This document shows positions 1 through 7,144 of a stretch of DNA of 13,279 nucleotides, piece after piece. Source of the DNA: an uncultured Chlamydiae bacterium (GTDB taxonomy: Bacteria; Chlamydiota; Chlamydiia; Chlamydiales; CALBHK01). Where the stretch lies: NCBI GenBank assembly GCA_937894565.1, contig CALBHK010000255.1:1-13279 (forward strand), written 5' to 3'. The notes under the pieces are model-generated. The model was not told where the DNA came from. It did not search any database and saw only the letters and a program-made list of their open reading frames with translations. The first letter of the stretch is position 1. Every line of letters begins with the position of its first letter. A program made the translations under genes and the position numbers.

Positions 1-60
1 ACCGAGATAACCAGTGGAGATTCTGTCTCTTGTGCATGCAGAGGAAGAGAAAAAAAGACT

Positions 61-94
61 AAAAACATCACCCACAAGAGTAGGTGATGTTTTT
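61..94 (+). terminator. Bidirectional rho-independent terminator-like hairpin
   Basis: A perfect 12-bp stem (61-72 pairs with 83-94) encloses a 10-base loop. The left arm starts with five A and the right arm ends with five T, so the hairpin has the stem-plus-U-tract layout on both strands. It directly follows a TAA at 60-62, which suits the end of a plus-strand gene entering from the left. Confidence 0.7.
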
Positions 95-201
95 GAGTAC
101 GGATTAAGCAACTTTCTGGTTGTTTTTCAAACATAAATCGACTCCATTAGCTATTAATTACCATCTAGAATGATCAGACAAAAGCTTACTATTTTTACAA
201 A

Positions 202-240
202 TCTAAAAAAACCCAAAGACCCCATAAAAACTGTATGGGG
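202..240 (-). terminator. Rho-independent terminator of the Rhs-like operon
   Basis: A 7-bp stem CCCCATA/TATGGGG (220-226 with 234-240) has a 7-base loop. Read on the minus strand, it is followed after a short spacer by a run of seven or more T around 205-211. It lies about 75 bases downstream of the stop of the last gene in the minus-strand operon (317-2668), where a terminator is expected. Confidence 0.6.
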
Positions 241-316
241 CTCAAAATGTTTTCCATTTCTTGTTGAAAGAATACGTTATTTTTTTGCTTATTTGCAAGA
301 TTTTTTTCTAAAAAAA

Positions 317-874
317 TCATTCAAATTTAAGCCCCATTTCTTCAAATGTTTCCACAACAGGCTCTTGAAGTTTCTGCGTAGCAGAATCGGCGTAGTAATA
401 TAAGAATTTACCTTCCATCACCTTAATTAAAGAGACATAAGGAGCCCCTCTGCGGTCCATCTGCTTATCCCAAAAAGAGAGCTTGATGCCCATAATAAAG
501 GGGTGAAGCGGTTTTTCTTTAATTTTTTTAAATCCCCATGACTCTATAGCATAATCTAAATAGATCGGATTAGATTTTAAAGCCTTCCAAAAATCTTGCG
601 TGAAGGATTTACAGAGCTCACGCACTTCTTCTTTTGTCATTTCACGATAGCTCATCATGTTAATAGTAAAATCGGCATGTTCATCCTTGCTTTCTAAAAT
701 ACGGGAATCGCTGATAGATAAAAAATCCAACTTATATTTTTTACACAATATAAGAGCATCTTTTTTTAGCTGTTTATCCGCCTTTTCTGAAATAGTTTGA
801 GGCCCTAAAAAACTCATAGAGCTAAAGAATGCGATGGCAACAAGAGCCAAAATGGCTAAAATAGAGTATTTCAT
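317..874 (-). CDS. Small exported protein, paralogue of the preceding gene
   Basis: This encodes 185 residues of unknown function. It begins with a strong hydrophobic stretch (about residues 4-24, MKYSILAILALVAIAFFSS), a signal peptide or single membrane anchor, so the rest is probably outside the cytoplasm. The body is mixed alpha/beta with an aromatic-rich C-terminal third. It seems distantly related to the product of the gene just upstream: both carry a 'Y..[MV]T..E.R' motif, a long helix, a '[IL].LSF.D' strand and a 'YV..[MI]' strand ending in aromatics. Its ATG overlaps the stop of that gene by 4 bases (ATGA at 874-871), so the two are translationally coupled. I do not recognise a named family. 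An accessory or protective partner of the Rhs-like protein is one guess from context only. Confidence 0.8.
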   Translation of the reverse strand: MKYSILAILALVAIAFFSSMSFLGPQTISEKADKQLKKDALILCKKYKLDFLSISDSRILESKDEHADFTINMMSYREMTKEEVRELCKSFTQDFWKALKSNPIYLDYAIESWGFKKIKEKPLHPFIMGIKLSFWDKQMDRRGAPYVSLIKVMEGKFLYYYADSATQKLQEPVVETFEEMGLKFE

Positions 875-1392
875 TTTTGACCTTCTTTTTCTTTTTCAAG
901 AATTTTTAATGTTTCTGAAAAATCTTCCCTATGGAGATCTACAAAATTGTTTTTAACGACATCATAGCCTCGAAAAAATAAAACATCGTACTTATACATA
1001 TAATAAACATATTCTTTAGGGGGATAATGCGTCTTCTCATCCACAAAACTCAAACTTAAATCGACTAAACGATAGGTCATAGGATATTCTCTTAAATAGG
1101 GGCGTAGTTTTTTATCTTTATTGATACGCTCTACAATCGCATCCAGAATCTCTACATAAATTCTCCTAGCTTCATCTACAGTAACCTGTTTATAAACATT
1201 CACTGATAAAGCAATGTGTCCAATATCATATCCAATATATCCTCCCCCTCCACTTACGTTCATTTTATATTTAGAAAATAGAGGATCCAAAGCCTCAACC
1301 GCTTCGGTGAGAGTAGAATTAAAAAGACGCTCAGAGTCAATATAACTGCTCATAATTAAACCCCATATTATAACTAAAAAAAGCTTTTTCAT
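871..1392 (-). CDS. Small exported protein in the Rhs-like operon
   Basis: This encodes 173 residues of unknown function. The N-terminus MKKLFLVIIWGLIMSS is a lysine-led hydrophobic stretch typical of a signal peptide, followed by a soluble domain with a Gly-rich stretch (SGGGGYIGYDIG, about residues 47-58) and a Tyr-rich segment (EYVYYMYKYDV). It resembles the downstream gene at low identity in the same motif order, suggesting tandem duplication. Its ATG (1392-1390) overlaps a TGA (1391-1389) that terminates the frameshifted continuation of the Rhs-like gene. So it was probably translationally coupled to that gene, as it is to the next one (ATGA at 874-871). The three would form one transcript ending at the hairpin near 220. 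No catalytic motif is recognised. Confidence 0.8.
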   Translation of the reverse strand: MKKLFLVIIWGLIMSSYIDSERLFNSTLTEAVEALDPLFSKYKMNVSGGGGYIGYDIGHIALSVNVYKQVTVDEARRIYVEILDAIVERINKDKKLRPYLREYPMTYRLVDLSLSFVDEKTHYPPKEYVYYMYKYDVLFFRGYDVVKNNFVDLHREDFSETLKILEKEKEGQK

Positions 1393-1555
1393 TTTTTATT
1401 CCTTGTTGGTCTAGTTTTATATTCGTCACCCCATTTACGATACAATCCCACATAAGTAGAATCTTCACTAAAATAATCGTGGGCAGTCAATACATTTTTC
1501 TTATCGTTTTTGTGAAAGAAAATATTTTTGTGGCCAAAAGAATATCGGATTTTTT
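1389..1555 (-). pseudogene. Out-of-frame C-terminal tail of the Rhs-like gene
   Basis: In the frame reached by adding one A to the A6 run at 1555-1550, the reading continues without a stop for about 53 codons. It begins KIRYSFGHKNIFF, passes NVLTAHDYF and LYRKWGDEY, and ends at TGA 1391-1389. The tail has sensible codons, contains the 'LTA..Y...YRK.WG' pattern of Rhs-like chains, and ends in an ATGA overlap with the next gene, exactly as the other genes of this operon are joined. This points to a one-base loss in the A run or a sequencing error. A TAA lies in this frame just upstream of the run, so the shift must occur between about 1556 and 1487. Confidence 0.7.
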
Positions 1556-2668
1556 AGACTTTTTCTCGATGTGGTAGTCAAAAGAGTAGATGGGAATGGG
1601 ATCTTTATTGCAACCTGCAGGTGCCCAGAGGAGTCTTATCCTTCCAATTTGAGGAGCTGTTTCATCCAATGCAACCAACTTGTCTGGCACCCAATTGCTT
1701 CCAGCCTCATAGTAACTCAATATTGTATAACGTGTATCGGGCCTATATCTTGCTTTAAATTGAGCCCAATTAGCTAATCCTCTATTTTCATAATAATAAG
1801 TTTCTTTAGGAGCTCCTATTGGCTGCACCCATTTAAGGCAGTAATAAGGATCCTTTATGCCTCTGTAACGGCCCACACACCTTTCAATGGCCTGAGCACT
1901 TCTGTTTCCATCGCTAAAAACATGATCTGCATAATGCATGTCTTCTTTTTTATCATAAGATGTAAATTCGTAATGCTCTTTTAGAAATAGAGTGCTTTGA
2001 TCAGCATTAGTAAAGGTCGTTGCCATGCGTTGATTTTTATCATTATACTGGCATTGATAACGATTGCCATTGGGGAAAATTTGATCTTCTAAACGATAGA
2101 AGTAATCATCTTGAAAATTTCCACAGCGTATAAAATTTTGTAGCGTCCCATCCGGCTTAGTTAAAAAAGCACGGCTATCTTTCCTTCCCTCTTTCATCTC
2201 CAGAGTCATATTGCTCAAATTAGTCGAAGCGCCAATAATGCCCCTAGATGTATTAGTCACCCCTCGGGTAGGAGAATATTCATGCGATAATTTCAAACAG
2301 AGGTTCTTTTTTTTAGAAGGCTCAATTAAAAAAGTACTCCCTCCCCCATCTTCGACGTAAAGAGCATGGGTATGGTCTTTTTTTTTAATTTTTCCTTTGG
2401 TCACACAAAGAAAACCGTAAAAACTCTCAGACCAAAAAGGACGCCTTGGATCGCGGTAATCGTGACTATTGAAACTCTTGTAAAAAGTAAGAGGCTGCGC
2501 TCCTGGAACATGATGCACAGGCACAGTAAAGGAATAAGAGCCCGTAATGACATTCACACCTTCAACTATAGAAGAGCCTTCCGCTTCAGAATTTGCCTGA
2601 GTGACTTCGCATTCAGCATAACAAAGAGTAGCAAAAAACAGCCCGATCAAGACAAAATATTTTTTCAT
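1487..2668 (-). CDS. Short secreted Rhs/YD-repeat-like protein (3' end frameshifted)
   Basis: As read, 393 residues; with the frame restored near 1550 it would be about 426. The ATG at 2668 is preferred over the upstream one at 2710 because it gives a clean signal peptide (MKKYFVLIGLFFATLCYA, probable cut after residue 18) and has GGGGA four bases upstream. The mature part starts with an Rhs-type head: 'VEGVNVITGSYSFTVP', 'VPGAQPLTFYKSFNSHD' and an aromatic 'W..SFYG'. It continues with strand-turn units such as 'PNGNRYQCQYNDKNQRMATT'. It lacks the long YD-repeat cage and the variable toxin tip of full Rhs proteins, which are usually over 1000 residues. It is therefore a head-type fragment or a small dedicated surface protein. 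It heads an operon with two small exported proteins. A role in surface display or competition is inference only. Confidence 0.75.
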   Translation of the reverse strand: MKKYFVLIGLFFATLCYAECEVTQANSEAEGSSIVEGVNVITGSYSFTVPVHHVPGAQPLTFYKSFNSHDYRDPRRPFWSESFYGFLCVTKGKIKKKDHTHALYVEDGGGSTFLIEPSKKKNLCLKLSHEYSPTRGVTNTSRGIIGASTNLSNMTLEMKEGRKDSRAFLTKPDGTLQNFIRCGNFQDDYFYRLEDQIFPNGNRYQCQYNDKNQRMATTFTNADQSTLFLKEHYEFTSYDKKEDMHYADHVFSDGNRSAQAIERCVGRYRGIKDPYYCLKWVQPIGAPKETYYYENRGLANWAQFKARYRPDTRYTILSYYEAGSNWVPDKLVALDETAPQIGRIRLLWAPAGCNKDPIPIYSFDYHIEKKSKKSDILLATKIFSFTKTIRKMY

Positions 2669-2708
2669 TTTTCCCCATTGTGATGCCATTATCAAGCAAT
2701 CAGGCGAC

Positions 2709-2738
2709 ATTAAACTAAAATTTCAAATTTAGATGCAA
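2709..2738 (-). promoter_or_regulatory. Candidate sigma-70-type promoter for the Rhs-like operon
   Basis: On the minus strand TTGCAT (2738-2733) is followed after 18 bases by TTTAAT (2714-2709), placing transcription start near 2702, about 34 bases before the preferred ATG at 2668. The elements lie upstream of and into the codons that the longer 2710 start would require, which supports the downstream start. Consensus match is moderate. Confidence 0.35.
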
Positions 2739-2771
2739 GAAAAAAATATAAAAGCAGGAAGAATGCTTTCT

Positions 2772-3596
2772 TTAAGAAGTAGGTGCTAACTGCCATTTGG
2801 TGCGTGTGTAAGCGATGCCAAAGCCATTTTTTTCGGCATTTTTTTGCGATTGGCTTCCGGGCGATGCTGCCATAAGGGCCATCTCGGCGTTTTTTTCTTT
2901 TGCAAAGTGCAATTGGGCACTTATAAGGGCTGTTTGCGCTCCTTGCCTTCTTGCTTCTAGAATCGTACTCGTTCCGCAACATATCGCCACACCATCAACG
3001 ATAGATAATATACTCGTTGCAATGGGTTTATTATTGATCTCAGCTAAAAATAAATAGCAGTTTTCACAACCCGCACTGATAAATCCAAGTTCGTAGACGA
3101 AATCAAAAACACCGGGCATCTCTGCTGTCCACCCTTTAGCTGAAGTGTGAGCCCAAAGATTAACCTCATCAGCTTCAATAATGCGTATGCTGATGTTAGA
3201 ATTTATAGACAACACGCACTGAGGGTCTTGTTTAAGTGAAAGAAACAAAATAGTGGAATATTCAATCGGCTGATAACGATGCTTAAGTAATAACGGAAGG
3301 AGCGAAGCATGCGCTAAAGGGCTTATTTCGTGTGAAACAGAAGCTCCTCTTTCTACAAAGAAATCTTCAATCTCTTTTAAATCAGCGGATGTAGCCTCTT
3401 GAAAGAGGCCAAGGGCAAATGTTTGCGTACAGGGAGATTGAGACCCATCAAATAGAGCATATGCTCCGGCTACTTCAATCCACTGAGCACCGCTTTGCGG
3501 AAATAATTTTGCACGTGATTCCACAAAGGCTGCATTGAAGCGCGCTTCAGCACGCTCGATCCGCTTTGATAGTTCGCGATCAGAAAAAATAATCAT
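2772..3596 (-). CDS. GNAT-family N-acetyltransferase
   Basis: This encodes 274 residues. The C-terminal half carries the acetyl-CoA-binding signature of the GNAT fold: a strand 'YLFLAEINNKPIATS' (about 181-195), then 'EARRQGAQTALI' (about 215-226), matching the R/Q-x-x-G-x-A pyrophosphate loop. Near the C-terminus, 'SQSQKNAEKNGF' corresponds to the usual 'N...Y.k.GF' element. The N-terminal roughly 120 residues form a separate domain, so this is a two-part GNAT. The substrate cannot be read from the sequence; small-molecule or protein amine acetylation are both possible. No clear Shine-Dalgarno precedes the ATG. The gene is divergent from the membrane-protein gene at 3746 and lies about 100 bases upstream of the Rhs-like gene on the same strand. 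Confidence 0.85.
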   Translation of the reverse strand: MIIFSDRELSKRIERAEARFNAAFVESRAKLFPQSGAQWIEVAGAYALFDGSQSPCTQTFALGLFQEATSADLKEIEDFFVERGASVSHEISPLAHASLLPLLLKHRYQPIEYSTILFLSLKQDPQCVLSINSNISIRIIEADEVNLWAHTSAKGWTAEMPGVFDFVYELGFISAGCENCYLFLAEINNKPIATSILSIVDGVAICCGTSTILEARRQGAQTALISAQLHFAKEKNAEMALMAASPGSQSQKNAEKNGFGIAYTRTKWQLAPTS

Positions 3597-3745
3597 ATTA
3601 ATTTTGCTTAAATTTTTAACAGAGTTGTTTTCAGGTTAATTGTTCGTTCATTCATTTGCAATAGATGTGCGCCCATTGTTTGTTGTTCATTAAAAATAAA
3701 GAAAATGCTACGCTCCTTGTTTTTAAAACAAACACCAGAGAAGAG

Positions 3746-5416
3746 ATGACAAGCGCAGACGAGCAATTAAAAAAAATCGAAGAAAGACTAAATGTTATAG
3801 AAACAAAACTTGGAATTGGTCTGGTAAAAAAAGAAGTTCATAGACCCGTTTACTCACCGCCACAAGAGCCTCAAAACGATTCGTCTGGATTTTTTTCTTC
3901 CTGGCTAAAAGAAAACTACCTTGCTGCTATTGGAATTTTTCTAGTCCTGCTGGCTGGTGGTTGGTTTCTAAGCTATGCTTTTGTTAATCATTGGATTAAT
4001 GAATCCATGCGAGTGTTTATGGGATTAACCATTGGCATTGCAAGCTATGCAGGGGGCATTCTTCTTTTAGAGAAATATTCAAAAGGCGCGCAGATTGTGA
4101 TTACTTTAGGAGCAGGCCTTTGCCTTCTCTCTCTTTTTGCAGGCTTTCAACTCTACCACATTTTCCCCCTTCCTTATACCTTTGCTGCTATGATGGCTTT
4201 AGCTGCTTTCACAGCTTGGTTAGCTATTAAGAAAGACCTTCAACCGCTGGCCTCCCTCTCTATTTTTATGGCGATGATCATTCCTTTTCTTGTCCAAACA
4301 GACAAGCCCCACTACATTTTCTTAATCAATTACGCCCTGCTCATTGATATCGCTGCATTGGCAATGTTTGTATGGCGCAAATGGAACTCTCCACTTTACA
4401 TTGCATGGGTGGCCACTTATTGCTACAGTTCTGTTTTTTACATTATTCCCCACACAGAACTGATTGCTCTTTATATTGCAGCTTTCTATCTTCTCTTTTT
4501 TCTACCCGCAGCTATCTTGGCTTGCAAAAATTCGAGGGGTACTTTTTTGCTTCTTACAACCGCTCTTGCATTTATAAGCTGGCAACAAAATTTTGTTCCT
4601 CCTTATCTGTCTAATATCCTCTATGGTGCAGCGATCGCCTTATCGTTTTCTTTTGGTTACCGCCTATCTAGATCTACAGACTGGCCACTCTCTAAATATC
4701 GCTTAGCTGCTATCTTTGCATTTAATGGCATGCTATTTCTTTTCATGATGAGCGTACCTCCTTTTCCGCAAGAAGATGCTGCATTCAATACAACAGCTAT
4801 CTTACTTCTTTTAGAAGCCACTTTAGCCGTTGGTTTAGGACGTTTTATTTTCCAATCCCCCAAACTTTCTGCAGGATTTGCTCTCTACTTGATTATTCCC
4901 CTCTTCATGCTACTGACAAGATATGAAAACATTCTAAGCGCACCTTTTTTAAGTTTAGATTTCGCTCTCCTTTGCATGGCTATCGGATCTTGTGCTACTA
5001 ATGCATGGATTTTTTCAGATGCCCAATTTACAGGGCAATTTACAAAGCAATACGCTCAAAAAAATTTAGTATTTAACGTTTTAGCTACTCTTACAATTAT
5101 TTTTCTTATGAGCCTTATTTGGAATATATGCCAAATCATTCCTATGGAGAGTGCGGCACGCGCTTTAGCTCTTTTAATTTACATTGTAGCGGGTGAAACG
5201 CTCATCTACTTTAGCCATCTCAAACAATTAGAAAATGCACGTCTGGCGGGTGTGGGGATTTTAATTTTTGCCATGAGCTATCTTCTTTTAAAAGAAGCGT
5301 GGGAAATGCCCATCGGCTTGCGCATTGTCACATTTGTAATTGCCGGAGCGCTTTTAATTGGCACTGCTTTTTTTGATAAGAAATGCAAAAACACCACCCA
5401 AACAAGATGCTCTTAA
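3746..5416 (+). CDS. DUF2339-like multi-pass inner-membrane protein
   Basis: From ATG 3746 this gives 556 residues. An upstream ATG at 3665 is possible, but 3746 has a purine-rich AGAGAAGAG just before it and yields the expected short charged coiled coil (EQLKKIEERLNVIETKL, about residues 5-21). A linker follows, then a conserved entry motif 'WLKENYLAAIGIFLVLLAGG' and about a dozen or more hydrophobic helices to the C-terminus. A coiled-coil start, then 'W......iGi.l...g..f...y......i....Rv..G...G', then many helices matches the DUF2339 group of predicted membrane proteins. Their biochemical role is not settled. No transporter or enzyme motif is evident. It is followed by the PP2C-like gene after 60 bases. 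Confidence 0.75.
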   Translation: MTSADEQLKKIEERLNVIETKLGIGLVKKEVHRPVYSPPQEPQNDSSGFFSSWLKENYLAAIGIFLVLLAGGWFLSYAFVNHWINESMRVFMGLTIGIASYAGGILLLEKYSKGAQIVITLGAGLCLLSLFAGFQLYHIFPLPYTFAAMMALAAFTAWLAIKKDLQPLASLSIFMAMIIPFLVQTDKPHYIFLINYALLIDIAALAMFVWRKWNSPLYIAWVATYCYSSVFYIIPHTELIALYIAAFYLLFFLPAAILACKNSRGTFLLLTTALAFISWQQNFVPPYLSNILYGAAIALSFSFGYRLSRSTDWPLSKYRLAAIFAFNGMLFLFMMSVPPFPQEDAAFNTTAILLLLEATLAVGLGRFIFQSPKLSAGFALYLIIPLFMLLTRYENILSAPFLSLDFALLCMAIGSCATNAWIFSDAQFTGQFTKQYAQKNLVFNVLATLTIIFLMSLIWNICQIIPMESAARALALLIYIVAGETLIYFSHLKQLENARLAGVGILIFAMSYLLLKEAWEMPIGLRIVTFVIAGALLIGTAFFDKKCKNTTQTRCS

Positions 5417-5422
5417 AATTTA

Positions 5423-5450
5423 TTGTTTCTTAATAATTTTTATATAAAAT
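5423..5450 (+). promoter_or_regulatory. Candidate promoter of the PP2C-like gene
   Basis: TTGTTT (5423-5428), a 16-base spacer and TAAAAT (5445-5450) resemble a housekeeping promoter, with start near 5457. It sits immediately after the stop of the upstream membrane-protein gene and before ATG 5477. The phosphatase can therefore be expressed separately, and the upstream ATG at 5423 is unlikely to be the true start. Confidence 0.45.
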
Positions 5451-5476
5451 TGAGTACAGGTAAATTTGGGGATTTT

Positions 5477-6481
5477 ATGAAAATAAATAAGAATGTTTTG
5501 CTGAATACCACAGCCTTTATTGTAGGAGCTGGGTGTGCAATTGGTGCTGCAGTGGTGACGAGTAAAATAGCCGCTATCGCTTTAGTTATTTTCGCAACAA
5601 TTGCCCTAACCATTTTGATTGTCAGAGCTATAAAAGCAGTCGTGAACCATTGCAAACAAAAACAAACTTCCTCCGAACAAATTCAGACACTCACTATTGA
5701 AACCGTAACCATTGAAAAAATCGTTTCTTTAGAAAAAGAGGGATATCATTCTTTTAAAAACACCACTTTTGCAGGCGAAAACAATAAAAACAATATTGAC
5801 TTTGTTAATGTCTTTCCCGAACAAGGACTTGCCTATATTGCCGATGGAACAGGCCACGCAGTAAATGAAATCAAATATAATCTTTTCAGTAAATTCTGGC
5901 CTCAATTCGATGAAGAAATTAAAAAGCTGCCTTCCTGCGCAAACTTTGATGAATGGCAAAAAGCTGTCGAACAATTAATCCTTAAAGAAAGCTCAAAATT
6001 TGAAAGTCAAGTTGCTTCAAATTCATCTCTTATTATCACTCAATTACTTCAAGGGGATGATGGAAAATGTTATTTATTCTACTATGCAATTGGGGATAGT
6101 GATTTGTTTTGTCTGCATCAAGATGATATGTGGACAGAATTGACATATCATGTAGAAAGACCAATAAAAGAAAACAACAAGCCTACGCAACGCTCTGGGA
6201 ATTTTGGCGGTAATTGCACCGGCAGTCATAAAGTATCTGGATTAATCGAAGTGAAACCGGGCGATAAAATTATTGCTTTAACAGACGGTGCTACTGTGAA
6301 TGACTGCATGGATGAAGAAGATCTCAAAGGTATTTTTAAAAATAGTGGAACCCCAGAAGAGTTATTAGATCAGCTATGGAATCGACTCCAAAAAGAGGTA
6401 GAGAATGGGAAAATCGATTCTAATAACCGTAAGAAAAGTGATGATGTGAGCGCTTTTATTATGGTGGTCCCCAACAACTAA
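5477..6481 (+). CDS. Membrane-anchored PP2C/PPM-fold protein phosphatase
   Basis: ATG 5477 is preferred (334 residues) because GGGGA lies four bases upstream. Residues about 11-28 and 31-49 form two hydrophobic helices joined by a very short turn, a bilobed hairpin anchor. After a polar linker comes a PP2C-type phosphatase domain with the expected metal-site motifs: 'ADGTGH' (D123), 'IGDSDLF' (206-211), 'LTDGATV' (D270) and 'DDVSAFIMVV' (D322/D323). Metal-dependent Ser/Thr dephosphorylation is therefore plausible. The domain is short and divergent, nearer the SpoIIE/small bacterial PPM type than eukaryotic PP2C. The bilobed anchor resembles that of chlamydial inclusion membrane (Inc) proteins, which would put the phosphatase on the host-facing side of a vacuole; that location is inference. 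An ordinary inner-membrane anchor is the alternative. Confidence 0.8.
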   Translation: MKINKNVLLNTTAFIVGAGCAIGAAVVTSKIAAIALVIFATIALTILIVRAIKAVVNHCKQKQTSSEQIQTLTIETVTIEKIVSLEKEGYHSFKNTTFAGENNKNNIDFVNVFPEQGLAYIADGTGHAVNEIKYNLFSKFWPQFDEEIKKLPSCANFDEWQKAVEQLILKESSKFESQVASNSSLIITQLLQGDDGKCYLFYYAIGDSDLFCLHQDDMWTELTYHVERPIKENNKPTQRSGNFGGNCTGSHKVSGLIEVKPGDKIIALTDGATVNDCMDEEDLKGIFKNSGTPEELLDQLWNRLQKEVENGKIDSNNRKKSDDVSAFIMVVPNN

Positions 6482-6529
6482 AAATAGCGTTTTTCATAAT
6501 CATATTATCCATGGTTCAATCTCATCTTT

Positions 6530-7144
6530 CTATTTTGTGTGATGATTCCACTTTTTAAGGATCAACTCCTTTCCCTCTAAAGACAATTCACAGAAGTTTC
6601 CTGTTTTTACTTTGCCAGCTTCTGCACTATTTGTTTCTTTACACAGCGAATAGAAGAAACGCATGATCCCATTGCTCGTCACTCCCACAACCATTTCATC
6701 GCCTTTATAAATGCTTCCTAAATGCTCCATCCACTCTTTGATCTGATCCCTATGCCAATCAAAAGAGCGTCCAAAGATTGCTTCTGGCCAAAATGATTGC
6801 TGACTCCAAGCGGCATATTCATCCGGCCAGCCCATCAAAATCTGTTCCGAGCTTAAACCCTCCCATGAACCATAATCTACTTCATTAAGCGCCTCTTCAT
6901 GCAAGTGCATTTTATCTTCTATACATAACTCTTTAGCCACTATTTGAGCTGTCTCGATCTGTCTTTTAAGTCCTCCTGCATAAATAGCGCTGGGAATGAT
7001 TTTTTCTTTGATCAAATAATGAGCAAAATCCAATGCTTGTGTTTTTCCCGTTTCCGTAAGAGGAAGATCTGTTTGCGAGCCTACTTGCAATGGCGTTTCA
7101 TGCGATTCAAACGTATTACCATGTCGTAGTAAAATTAGTCTCAT
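6530..7144 (-). CDS. Histidine-phosphatase (phosphoglycerate-mutase-like) family protein
   Basis: This encodes 204 residues, normal length for a bacterial branch-1 histidine phosphatase. The phosphohistidine motif is 'LLRHGNT' (H8), with the phosphate-binding Arg in 'GGLKRQIETA' (R61) and the acid in 'NEVDYGSWEG' (E88). The usual late motif 'V.HGG..R' is 'VTSNGIMRF', so Ser157 replaces the second active-site His. The protein may be a variant subfamily or have reduced or altered activity. Its ATG overlaps the TGA of the KdsB-like gene (ATGA at 7144-7141), so the two are translationally coupled. That suggests a phosphatase acting in the same nucleotide-sugar route, for example on a sugar phosphate precursor. 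The substrate is not known. It converges with the PP2C-like gene across 48 bases. Confidence 0.85.
   Translation of the reverse strand: MRLILLRHGNTFESHETPLQVGSQTDLPLTETGKTQALDFAHYLIKEKIIPSAIYAGGLKRQIETAQIVAKELCIEDKMHLHEEALNEVDYGSWEGLSSEQILMGWPDEYAAWSQQSFWPEAIFGRSFDWHRDQIKEWMEHLGSIYKGDEMVVGVTSNGIMRFFYSLCKETNSAEAGKVKTGNFCELSLEGKELILKKWNHHTK

Larger units (their letters stand above)
1..316. other. Region without a complete gene
   Basis: No complete gene is visible here. In the third forward frame the window opens with about 19 codons closed by TAA at 60-62, immediately before a 12-bp hairpin, so this could be the tail of a gene entering from the left; too little remains to identify it. The rest holds two terminator-like hairpins (listed separately) and AT-rich DNA with many T and A runs. 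A forward open frame at 170-403 is rich in Phe and Lys, overlaps the better-supported minus-strand gene at 317-874, and is not accepted as a gene. Confidence 0.5.

Noticed and set aside
1..62. Tail of an upstream gene
   Set aside because: About 19 open codons end at TAA just before a terminator, but another frame is also open past it; too short to support a gene call.
170..403. Forward open frame of 77 codons
   Set aside because: Phe/Lys-rich, overlaps the signal-peptide gene at 317-874 on the other strand, and spans a terminator hairpin; no ribosome site or family.
1544..1560. Programmed -1 ribosomal frameshift in the Rhs-like gene
   Set aside because: In the reading frame the A6 run does not form a proper X-XXY-YYZ heptamer (the base before it is T), and no obvious downstream stem was found; mutation or sequencing error is simpler, though P-site slippage is not excluded.
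2710..2982. Minus-strand open frame of 90 codons overlapping the GNAT 3' end
   Set aside because: Shadow of the acetyltransferase in another frame; the GNAT motifs are in the longer frame.
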